Positions 16,639 through 23,471 of a stretch of 34,000 bases of DNA are shown here, one piece after another; the first letter of the stretch is position 1, and each line of letters starts with the position of its first letter. This DNA comes from Synergistaceae bacterium. Lineage in GTDB: Bacteria > Synergistota > Synergistia > Synergistales > Aminobacteriaceae. Made by a program: the position numbers and the translations under genes. The DNA lies in assembly GCA_009783355.1 (NCBI GenBank), contig WRHH01000026.1:1-34000 (forward strand), in the 5' to 3' direction. The notes below the pieces were generated by a model. It worked only from the letters and a program-made list of their open reading frames with translations. It ran no database searches and was not told where the DNA came from.

Positions 16639-17466
16639 ATGAAAAAGCTTTACATTTACGGAGTCGGGGGTCTTGGCAGAGAAATTCACGAATTATTGAA
16701 AACTATAAACGTAATTCATCCAAAATGGAGTATTACGGGGTTTATAGATGATGATAAAATTGGATATGCAGGCGAGGGGATTCCGGTTCTTAGCGGGGCA
16801 GACTTTTTGGGCGAACTGAAAGAACCAGTGGACGTGGTTTTAGGTATTGCCAACACCAGAATAAAAGAAAAACTCTATAAAGAATTAAAAAATAATGAAC
16901 TGATATCGTTTCCAGCAGTTGTGCACCCTTCGGTTATCATATCAGGAAGTTCAATAATTTCTGAGGGAGCGGTTATTTTTTATTCTTGCTTTATAAGCGT
17001 TAATACATATGTTGGAACTACGTCTTTAATGAGCGCGGGGTCGCAGCTTGCGCACGACAGCAAATTGGGTGATTTTTGCTCCGTTATGCCAAGCGTCAAT
17101 ATTTCCGGGAATGTAAAAATAGGCGAAAGAGTTTTCATTGGAGTTCAATCATCAATAAGGCAGGGAATATGTATTGGGAAAGACAGCGTAATTGGAATGG
17201 GCAGCGTTGTGGTAAAGGATGTTCCTGAAAATTGCACAGTTGTTGGAAACCCCGCTAAAGAGATACGCATAAAAATATTAATTACTAGGAGGGAAATCGT
17301 GATGGGAAAGTTTCGTTGTCTTGAATGCGGGCTTGAATTTGAGTTGGATACAAACGAAAAGACAAAAAATTGTCCCGAGTGCCGTAGCCGATATCTTGAA
17401 TATCTGGTAGGCGAGCCGCTTAAAAGAGGAAAATCATGGAGTGCGAAAACATTCAGCGTTAAATAA
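16639..17466 (+). CDS. NeuD/PglD-type sugar O-acyltransferase fused to a C-terminal zinc ribbon
   Basis: Residues 1-about 210 match the sialic-acid/bacillosamine O-acetyltransferase family: an N-terminal nucleotide-binding-like domain (YIYGVGGLGREIHELL), then a left-handed beta helix of hexapeptide repeats (HPSVIISGSSIISEGAVI onward), and a closing VVGNPAKEI. These enzymes acetylate amino sugars in surface glycans. The last 54 residues form a zinc ribbon with CLECG and CPEC pairs, not normally part of this family. ATG at 16639 has AAAGGT eight bases upstream; GTG at 16636 is in frame. No other glycan genes lie nearby, so its acceptor is unknown. See the entry for the internal start at 17302. 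Confidence 0.8.
   Translation: MKKLYIYGVGGLGREIHELLKTINVIHPKWSITGFIDDDKIGYAGEGIPVLSGADFLGELKEPVDVVLGIANTRIKEKLYKELKNNELISFPAVVHPSVIISGSSIISEGAVIFYSCFISVNTYVGTTSLMSAGSQLAHDSKLGDFCSVMPSVNISGNVKIGERVFIGVQSSIRQGICIGKDSVIGMGSVVVKDVPENCTVVGNPAKEIRIKILITRREIVMGKFRCLECGLEFELDTNEKTKNCPECRSRYLEYLVGEPLKRGKSWSAKTFSVK
17302..17466 (+). CDS. Possible separately translated zinc-ribbon protein (internal start)
   Basis: AGGAGGG at 17287-17293 lies eight bases before ATG 17302, in frame with the acyltransferase gene. Starting there gives a complete 54-residue protein (MGKFRCLECGLEFELD and a CPECRSRY knuckle), similar in form to small FmdB-type zinc ribbons. The acyltransferase domain has already ended about 15 codons earlier. 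I think this was, or still is, a separate gene that lost the stop codon before it. The binding site inside coding DNA is the main evidence. Confidence 0.55.
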   Translation: MGKFRCLECGLEFELDTNEKTKNCPECRSRYLEYLVGEPLKRGKSWSAKTFSVK

Positions 17467-17500
17467 TTCACTGTATTCTGCTCCTAATATAGAAAGTGAA

Positions 17501-18670
17501 GTGTTTGAATTGAAACTATCTAAAAAATTTGGGGAGCTGCAGCCTTCAGGTATGTCAAAAATATTTCAAGCCGTTGCAGCCGTGGACGGCGTATGCAATC
17601 TCGGTATCGGGGAGCCTGACTTCGTCACGGAGAGTGATATCATTGAAGCTGCAATGAACGACGCTAAAAATGGTTACACTCACTACCCGCCTCTTTCCGG
17701 TTATTTAGATGTAAAGGATGCTGTATGCAATTACTGGGAACGTCATCATGGGATGAAATATAACCCGGATGAAGTTTTTATGGCCGTTGGCGGGGTTCAA
17801 TCCTTATGGCTTGGGCTTCAGGCGCTGTTGGACCCGGGTGACGAAGTTATATGCGTTGAACCGTGTTTTGGCGCGTATTTCCCTCAAGTTGAATGGACAG
17901 GCGGTAAGGTAGTTCATTTGTCAACTCATGAGAAAAATGGCTTTGCAGCCACGCCGGAAGAGATAGAGAGCGTCATCACTCCAAAAACAAAAGCAATAAT
18001 ATTATGCTCTCCAAATAATCCTACGGGAATGGTAATGAAGAAAGAACAAATGGAAAAAATAGCTGAAGTTATAGAAAAGCACGACCTGTTTGTTTTCTCG
18101 GATGAAATCTATGAATCTCTCGTATTTGACGGGAAATTCATATCCTTTGCGTCCATTCATGGAATGCGCGAACGTACTTTAGTTATGGGAGGGCTTTCTA
18201 AGAGCCACTGCATGACGGGCTGGCGCATAGGCTACTCAATGGGGCACAAGGATTTCATACGCTTGATTTCGCTCCTGTCGGCAAATCAGACTTATTGCCT
18301 TAGCAGTGTAGGACAAAGGGCATCATTATACGCCCTAAACTTTCATGATGAAAAACTGGCGGGAAGGCGCGAAATATTCAGGGAACGTTTGGAATATGTC
18401 GCCGGACGGCTTAACAATATAAAAGGAATAACCTGTGCCAAACCGGAAGGGGCGATGTATTTATTTCCAAACATCACAGGCACTGGCAAAACAAGCGAGG
18501 AATTTTTTAAGACTTTGCTCTACGACTGGAAAGTAGCAATAGTGCCGGGCAATACTTTCGGCTCGTGCGGCGAAGGCTATATAAGGATAGCGTGTACCCA
18601 ATCCATGGATGTTTTGGCTGAGGGGATGGATAGGATTGAAAAGGCGGTAAAGACAGGGATTAGGGAATAG
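17501..18670 (+). CDS. Pyridoxal-phosphate aminotransferase, class I/II (fold type I)
   Basis: About 389 residues, typical of the aspartate/aromatic and PatA-like aminotransferase family. Visible motifs are GIGEPDF near the N-terminus, SPNNPTG (cofactor-binding Asn), SDEIYESL (pyridine-ring Asp and phenol-ring Tyr) and GGLSKSHCMTGWRIGY, where the Lys of LSK (Lys234 from this start) forms the Schiff base and the Arg of WRIGY binds substrate carboxylate. Exact amino acid specificity cannot be read. The start is uncertain: GTG 17501 and TTG 17510 (giving MKLSKKFGELQPSG) are both plausible, and an overlapping frame runs back to 17441. Neither has a strong ribosome binding site. The last codons (GIRE and stop) lie in a 7-base tandem repeat. 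Confidence 0.85.
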   Translation: MFELKLSKKFGELQPSGMSKIFQAVAAVDGVCNLGIGEPDFVTESDIIEAAMNDAKNGYTHYPPLSGYLDVKDAVCNYWERHHGMKYNPDEVFMAVGGVQSLWLGLQALLDPGDEVICVEPCFGAYFPQVEWTGGKVVHLSTHEKNGFAATPEEIESVITPKTKAIILCSPNNPTGMVMKKEQMEKIAEVIEKHDLFVFSDEIYESLVFDGKFISFASIHGMRERTLVMGGLSKSHCMTGWRIGYSMGHKDFIRLISLLSANQTYCLSSVGQRASLYALNFHDEKLAGRREIFRERLEYVAGRLNNIKGITCAKPEGAMYLFPNITGTGKTSEEFFKTLLYDWKVAIVPGNTFGSCGEGYIRIACTQSMDVLAEGMDRIEKAVKTGIRE

Positions 18671-18686
18671 GGATTAGGGATTAGGA
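18656..18686. repeat. Tandem heptanucleotide repeat (GGGATTA type) overlapping a stop codon
   Basis: Four 7-base units in a row: GGGATTA (18656-18662), GGGAATA (18663-18669), GGGATTA (18670-18676) and GGGATTA (18677-18683), then GGA. The first two units encode the last residues and stop of the aminotransferase. Confidence 0.85.
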
Positions 18687-18691
18687 AAGAC

Positions 18692-18781
18692 AAAGACTCT
18701 GGATTGCTTCGCGATGAAACCGCTCGCAAAGACGTGTGATGAGGAGCGTCATATTGCGATGAAGCAATCCAGAGTCTTTTT
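18692..18781 (+). repeat. Palindromic dispersed repeat that can act as the aminotransferase terminator
   Basis: AAAGACTCTGGATTGCTTC (18692-18710) pairs perfectly over 19 bases with GAAGCAATCCAGAGTCTTT (18761-18779), and five T residues close it (18777-18781). Its right half, GAGGAGCGTC then TTGCGATGAAGCAATCCAGAG, matches the half-unit at 14755-14797. It begins 22 bases after the aminotransferase stop. Confidence 0.8.
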
Positions 18782-19090
18782 GTTAATTACCCTCACAACA
18801 ATCAAGTGATACTTAGTACGTAGTTTAAAACTAAAGACACTTTATAAAATTTAAATATCTTTCCGTCAGAATGACCAAAACCAAATAATTGTTATGGATT
18901 ATAGTTTTCCGTTTATCTGGTGTTCCGTGTAACACACTTCACTCTATTTATTGGGGAAATAAAATTCAAAATCGAAGCTATTATCACTTTCAATAGTCTT
19001 TTATCACTATTATGTAATTAATATATAGATAAAACTATGATAAAATTCTATTGCTGTGCTAAACAAAATTTTTAATTGGAGGTTATGTTA
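18782..19090 (+). promoter_or_regulatory. Upstream region of the DUF3798 gene with a 20-bp-spaced direct repeat
   Basis: This AT-rich stretch has no gene. TTATCACT occurs at 18981-18988 and 19001-19008, exactly 20 bases (two helix turns) apart, a spacing typical of activator or repressor half-sites. A TATGAT box at 19036-19041 with a weak TGTAAT 17 bases upstream (19013-19018) could be the promoter. Regulation is inferred. Confidence 0.45.
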
Positions 19091-20311
19091 ATGAATGTAC
19101 GTAATGGGTTAAAGTGCTTAGCGTTAGTATTGTGTCTCATGGTTTTTTGCGTAACGATGGCGGGAGCGGCGGAGCCTGCGAAGTACCACATCGGTATTAT
19201 AACCGGTACGGTCGCGCAGGGAGAGGATGAAGTGCGCGGCGCAGAGGCGATGATCGCCGAATACGGCGATGTTAAGGACGGCGGGATGATCCAGCACCTG
19301 ACGTATCCCAACAACTTTGCAGCCGAGCAGGAAACCACCATTTCCCAGATAGTTTCCTTAGCTACAGACCCGATGATGAAAGCCATTGTCATGAACCAGG
19401 CTGTTCCCGGAGCAACCGAGGGGTTCCGCAGGGTTCGCGAGATGCGCCCCGACATCCTTCTGCTTGCGGGCGTGGCGCATGAGGATCCTTTAGTCATCGG
19501 CAAAGTTGCGGACTTTGTCATGCGCAATGACTTTGTATCCGCAGGATACCGCGTCATCTGGGCGGCGAAGCAGCTGGGAGCGGACACGTTTGTGCATGTC
19601 TCCTTCCCGCGTCACATGAGCGTCGAGACCTTGACCCGCCGCCGCATGATATTCGAGCAGGCGTGCGAGGACTTAGGAGTGAAGTGGGTGTTTGAGACGG
19701 CGCCCGACCCGTTGAGCGACGTGGGAATCGTGGGCGCGCAGCAGTTTTTGCTTGAGAACGTGCCGAAGTGGGTAGATAAGTACGGAAAGAACGCGTCATT
19801 CTACTGCACGAACGACGCGCATACCGAGCCGTTAATTCGCCAGGTAGTTGAGTACGGCGGAACATTTGTTGAAGCGAGCCTACCGTCGCCGCTGCTTGGA
19901 TTCCCCGGAGCGCTCGGGTTAGATTTATCAAATGAAAAAGGGAACTTCCCCGCGATAATGAAAAAGATAGAGGAAGTGTTGGAGAGCAAGAATGCGAGCG
20001 GACGCCTGGGCACATGGTCATTCTCATTCCCGTTCTGCGCGACGACCGGTCTTATACAGCACGCGATAAACGTGATAGAGGGCGAGTCGAAGATGACGGA
20101 CATGCAGGACGCGCTGAAGGCGTTCGGGAAATATACGCCCGGAGCGAAGTGGGCGGGCTCGTATTATGTGGACGGCACGACCGGAGTGAAGCTTGACAAC
20201 TACATGTTGCTGCTTCAGGATACATATGTTTTCGGCAAGGGCTATATCGGCTCTGCGTTATTGGACGTACCGGAGAAATACCTTAAAATTTCCTCCGGCT
20301 TACAGAAATAA
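19091..20311 (+). CDS. DUF3798 periplasmic binding protein (first copy)
   Basis: A 406-residue exported protein with signal peptide (residues 1-27, ending VTMAGAAEP). The body, from YHIGIITGTVAQGEDEVRGAEAMI on, has the two-lobe fold pattern of periplasmic binding proteins of the BMP/sugar-binding type and matches the DUF3798 family, common in Synergistota and some fusobacteria and spirochaetes. The ligand is unknown. ATG 19091 is chosen since GGAGG (19078-19082) lies eight bases before; the upstream TTG 19076 and ATG 19085 are too close to or before the site. The gene is 37 bases upstream of a secreted M14 peptidase. A near-identical copy lies at the right end of the window before an ABC transporter, so the protein probably delivers its ligand to that transporter. 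Confidence 0.88.
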   Translation: MNVRNGLKCLALVLCLMVFCVTMAGAAEPAKYHIGIITGTVAQGEDEVRGAEAMIAEYGDVKDGGMIQHLTYPNNFAAEQETTISQIVSLATDPMMKAIVMNQAVPGATEGFRRVREMRPDILLLAGVAHEDPLVIGKVADFVMRNDFVSAGYRVIWAAKQLGADTFVHVSFPRHMSVETLTRRRMIFEQACEDLGVKWVFETAPDPLSDVGIVGAQQFLLENVPKWVDKYGKNASFYCTNDAHTEPLIRQVVEYGGTFVEASLPSPLLGFPGALGLDLSNEKGNFPAIMKKIEEVLESKNASGRLGTWSFSFPFCATTGLIQHAINVIEGESKMTDMQDALKAFGKYTPGAKWAGSYYVDGTTGVKLDNYMLLLQDTYVFGKGYIGSALLDVPEKYLKISSGLQK

Positions 20312-20348
20312 TGAATTGAATTGAATTAATACAGGAGGAAAGTTTGAA

Positions 20349-23009
20349 ATGAAAATAACAAAGAGGTTGTTATTTGTTTTTGTGTTAGCGCTGTTTATGG
20401 CGTCTTCCGCGTTTGCCGGTCCGCTGGATAACCTGAAGACAACTTGGGAGCGGGCTATTGAGAATATGACGGATGCAGACCGTAACAATCCGTCATTTGG
20501 CGGGGGCGATATGCTTCAAATTACTACCAGAATGCAAAGAGCGGAAGGTAACGCAACCTCGAATGCGCAGCTGCAGACGACTCTGCCTGCAGGCTTCCCT
20601 GCGGAAGGCGAGATACTGCCATTTGTTAAGATAGTAGCAAACAACAGCGGCGGGCGTGTGCGTTACGAAACTATGGGCTACAGCGTTCGCGGCGTGCCGA
20701 TCCCGCTTCTGGTAGTGGGCGTTCCGAAAGCGCCTAAAGGTCCCGAAGAGGTTGGCGAACGCTTTGTGCTTCGTTGGCAGTGCAGTATTCATGGCAACGA
20801 GAACGAAGGCACGGAAGGTTCGCTTATTTTCCTGCGCGAAGTGGCACAGGGAAAATGGGATGAACTCCTTAAGGATATTGTCGTTCTTGTCACCCCCGCA
20901 GTAAACCCGGACGGCAAGAATTTGCAGCAGCGCGCAAACGCGCAGGGCTATGATCTCAACCGGGTCTGGAGCGCTGTGAATGCTCCTGAAGTTCAGGCGG
21001 CTCTAAGGCTTTATCGGAAGTGGGATCCATTCGTTGTGCTTGATCACCATCGCGCGGGATTAAACCATCGTCATGTAGTTACTTACGCCAACGGAAAATG
21101 GGGCAACAACGATCCGGATATCGACTTTGGGAACGCGCGCTACGCTGAGAGCGTTTTCGGAGACGGGCCCGGTAAATTCGTGGATCCGGTTACGAATTTC
21201 TACAAGATACATGTGAAAAAGACCATTGACGATTACTCGCCAGGCAACGCTGCGGGAAATAAGCCAATCGCTCTCTCCACAGCTTTTCTTCCAGGAACTA
21301 ATACTCCAAGCCCGGAGATGAATTCAGTAATATCCCTTGTAGCGATGCCGTATATGGAAGAACAGCCCACTGCCCTTGTATCGCGCGATGTTGGCGGCGT
21401 CGAGACTCTCGTCCGGGAAATCGTCACCATGCCAAATGCCATCAGCGATTCAACGCGCTCCAGCTCAACTCTGCCAGTATCGAAGAACAGATATGCTATT
21501 CTTATGGAAATATATGGCTCACCGCACACCTTCCTTAAGGTTAACGCCATGTACGCTGCGGGCATCAGCGCGATAGAGCAGGCTGTGAAACAGAAGGACG
21601 AGATAAACGCGCTTATCAAAGGGAAAGACGCGGCGTATAGCGGTCTTAATAACAGCAGCCCCAGCAGCTTAACTACGGTATTCCAAGGCGCCATTGACTA
21701 CAGGCCGAACGGCGCAAACGGCGGAAACGCTTCGGCGCCCTTTAGAAAGATATTGAATACCGGACATGATATTGGATGGGGTCCCGGAATATTTAAGCTG
21801 GAGGGCTATGGTTACAATCCTGGTACCAGCACCATGAACAGGAGCATTATCTATACGCACTATCCGGAACTTCTGCTTAACAACGTTCCCCAGTATCCCA
21901 TAAAGATGGGCGCGTTCTATGTCATGGACCCAAGGGCTACGACAGCAGTCCATGTGCTTCAGATGCAGGGAGTTGAGGTTTATAAGCTGAAACAGGACGT
22001 GCCGCTTCCCGATAGCACTACCTACAAATTCTACGGTCCGGGAGGAAATGAAAAGTGGGGCGTAACTAAGAATACATCCGTCTACGAGGGCATCTATACA
22101 ACGAAAGTTCCCAGAAAGAGAGCGGAGATAATAGCCAATGACCCGGGCGGCGATTATTCTGCACACGCTGTAACGCTCACAGGCACACAGATCCCAGCCG
22201 AAGCATATGCGCCCACAGATGGCGGCGGCGACTGGCTTCCTGCTCCTACCGGTCATGTCGCAAAGGCTGGATACTTTGTCATTCCGACAGCACAGCGGTT
22301 TGCAAGATACGCGGCTTTCCAGCTTGAACCAAGATCTAACTGCGGTCTCCTTTTCTGGGCTCACTGGGATGACGCAGTCGGCGGCGATGGCAGAAACGTC
22401 CCGGATAACTTCAACTTAGACCTTGTCAAGACGTTCGACTATACGGCAATTCCTGCTTCCGCCCTTGAGCTTTTGACTTTCGCGGAAGACGCAAACGACA
22501 AACCGGATGATACTTTTGCCGCTCCCAAAATCGACTTCCCGGCTACCGGTCTAGTCAACGAAGGCGCCAGTGTTCAGGACGCCTACCAGTGTCCGGTTTC
22601 CGGAGCTCTCAAAGTCACCATCAAGGACGCGTGTCTGCACGATGGAATGTGGCTGACGTTCTTCTTCTTCGATGATTTCAATAAGGATCCTATCGCTGTC
22701 CTTATGCAGGTTTTCGAAGGAGACGCGCCTGGCGAGTACAAAGCAGAGTTCCCGCTTGATGAACTGTTGGCGGAAGGTCTTAAGTATGGAGTTAAGTACG
22801 CAATTCAATACAGCAATGAGGCTGGAGACATCTACGGGTACGGGACGTTCACCAAAGGCGAGTTCTCACTTGCAGAGCTTAAAGGCGGCGGCAGCGGCGG
22901 CAGCTGCCCAATTTGGGGCGACGACGACGAGTGCAAAGGATGCAACGCGGGCTTCGCAATTCTTGCTTTCCTGACGCTTGTTCCTTTCTTTGCCATGAAA
23001 AAAAGATAA
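20349..23009 (+). CDS. Secreted M14 zinc carboxypeptidase with Synergist-CTERM anchor (first copy)
   Basis: Signal peptide at residues 1-23 (ASSAFA). The M14 zinc site is present: His148 and Glu151 (SIHGNENEG), Asn204-Arg205 (YDLNR) for substrate binding, His233 or His234 (VLDHH) as third ligand, and Glu387 (ILMEIYG) as catalytic glutamate. The protein has 886 residues, far longer than a lone M14 domain; residues 450-840 have no motif I can name. The tail (846-886) is Gly/Ser and Asp rich, then CKGCNAGF, a hydrophobic stretch and MKKR: the Synergist-CTERM sorting signal, thought to be cut and anchored by a dedicated system. It should digest peptides at the cell surface. GGAGGAAAG precedes the ATG; the gene follows the DUF3798 gene closely and probably shares its transcript. 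Confidence 0.88.
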   Translation: MKITKRLLFVFVLALFMASSAFAGPLDNLKTTWERAIENMTDADRNNPSFGGGDMLQITTRMQRAEGNATSNAQLQTTLPAGFPAEGEILPFVKIVANNSGGRVRYETMGYSVRGVPIPLLVVGVPKAPKGPEEVGERFVLRWQCSIHGNENEGTEGSLIFLREVAQGKWDELLKDIVVLVTPAVNPDGKNLQQRANAQGYDLNRVWSAVNAPEVQAALRLYRKWDPFVVLDHHRAGLNHRHVVTYANGKWGNNDPDIDFGNARYAESVFGDGPGKFVDPVTNFYKIHVKKTIDDYSPGNAAGNKPIALSTAFLPGTNTPSPEMNSVISLVAMPYMEEQPTALVSRDVGGVETLVREIVTMPNAISDSTRSSSTLPVSKNRYAILMEIYGSPHTFLKVNAMYAAGISAIEQAVKQKDEINALIKGKDAAYSGLNNSSPSSLTTVFQGAIDYRPNGANGGNASAPFRKILNTGHDIGWGPGIFKLEGYGYNPGTSTMNRSIIYTHYPELLLNNVPQYPIKMGAFYVMDPRATTAVHVLQMQGVEVYKLKQDVPLPDSTTYKFYGPGGNEKWGVTKNTSVYEGIYTTKVPRKRAEIIANDPGGDYSAHAVTLTGTQIPAEAYAPTDGGGDWLPAPTGHVAKAGYFVIPTAQRFARYAAFQLEPRSNCGLLFWAHWDDAVGGDGRNVPDNFNLDLVKTFDYTAIPASALELLTFAEDANDKPDDTFAAPKIDFPATGLVNEGASVQDAYQCPVSGALKVTIKDACLHDGMWLTFFFFDDFNKDPIAVLMQVFEGDAPGEYKAEFPLDELLAEGLKYGVKYAIQYSNEAGDIYGYGTFTKGEFSLAELKGGGSGGSCPIWGDDDECKGCNAGFAILAFLTLVPFFAMKKR

Positions 23010-23016
23010 GAAAAGT

Positions 23017-23168
23017 AGTGTGAAGTGTGAAGTGTGGAGTTAAAATAGCTTTCACCTCCGCTTCACACTTTTTTAAAAGCAGTGTGAAGTGTGAAGTGTG
23101 AAGTGTGGAGTGTGGAGTTAAACAGCTTTCGCCTCCGCTTCACACTTTTTTAAAAGCAGTGTGAAGTG
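23017..23168 (+). repeat. AGTGTGA heptad repeats forming two terminator-like hairpins
   Basis: The first array, AGTGTGA, AGTGTGA, AGTGTGG, AGT (23017-23040), pairs with CTTCACACT (23061-23069) and runs into T residues (23069-23074). The second array has three AGTGTGA and two AGTGTGG units (23081-23118), pairs with CTTCACAC (23138-23145) and runs into T residues (23146-23151). A third start appears at 23158. The array begins eight bases after the peptidase stop. Intrinsic termination is likely. Confidence 0.8.
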
Positions 23169-23294
23169 CAATGTTATAAAGCTATGTTAGTTGTTACCGA
23201 ATTTATTAATATCGAAGTTAGAATTCCAGGACATTCTGCAGCCCGCTTTTGTCAAAACCCTTGATATTAGAGATGTTTTCACAGTAAGTGATTG

Positions 23295-23401
23295 TTATCA
23301 TCGCAAATCACCATGATAAGCATACAAATATTTATAATTTAATAACGAATTGAGCTATTTTATAAAAACTTATTGCCACTCTCCCAGACGTATTGTAAAA
23401 T
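23295..23401 (+). promoter_or_regulatory. Promoter of the second M14 peptidase with upstream inverted repeat
   Basis: TTGCCA (23373-23378), a 17-base spacer, then TAAAAT (23396-23401) makes a reasonable sigma-70 promoter about 70 bases before the gene. Upstream, TTATCAT (23295-23301) and ATGATAA (23313-23319) form an inverted repeat whose half-site resembles TTATCACT in front of the DUF3798 gene. The remaining bases 23169-23294 hold nothing I recognise. Confidence 0.55.
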
Positions 23402-23471
23402 ACGTATAATATTTGTATTCCAAATATTAGGTAGTGTAAATTGATTTAAATCTGAATAGGAGGAAAGAATA

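Noticed and set aside
18656..18686. Telomere-like repeat (GGGATTA units resemble TTAGGG)
   Set aside because: The unit is seven bases, internal to the contig, and overlaps a bacterial stop codon; it fits the other heptad arrays better.
19554..20027. Long minus-strand reading frames opposite the DUF3798 and peptidase genes
   Set aside because: They are antisense frames favoured by biased codon use; they have no binding sites and no recognisable protein features.
23017..23168. CRISPR array
   Set aside because: The repeats are contiguous 7-mers without spacers, and no cas genes are near.
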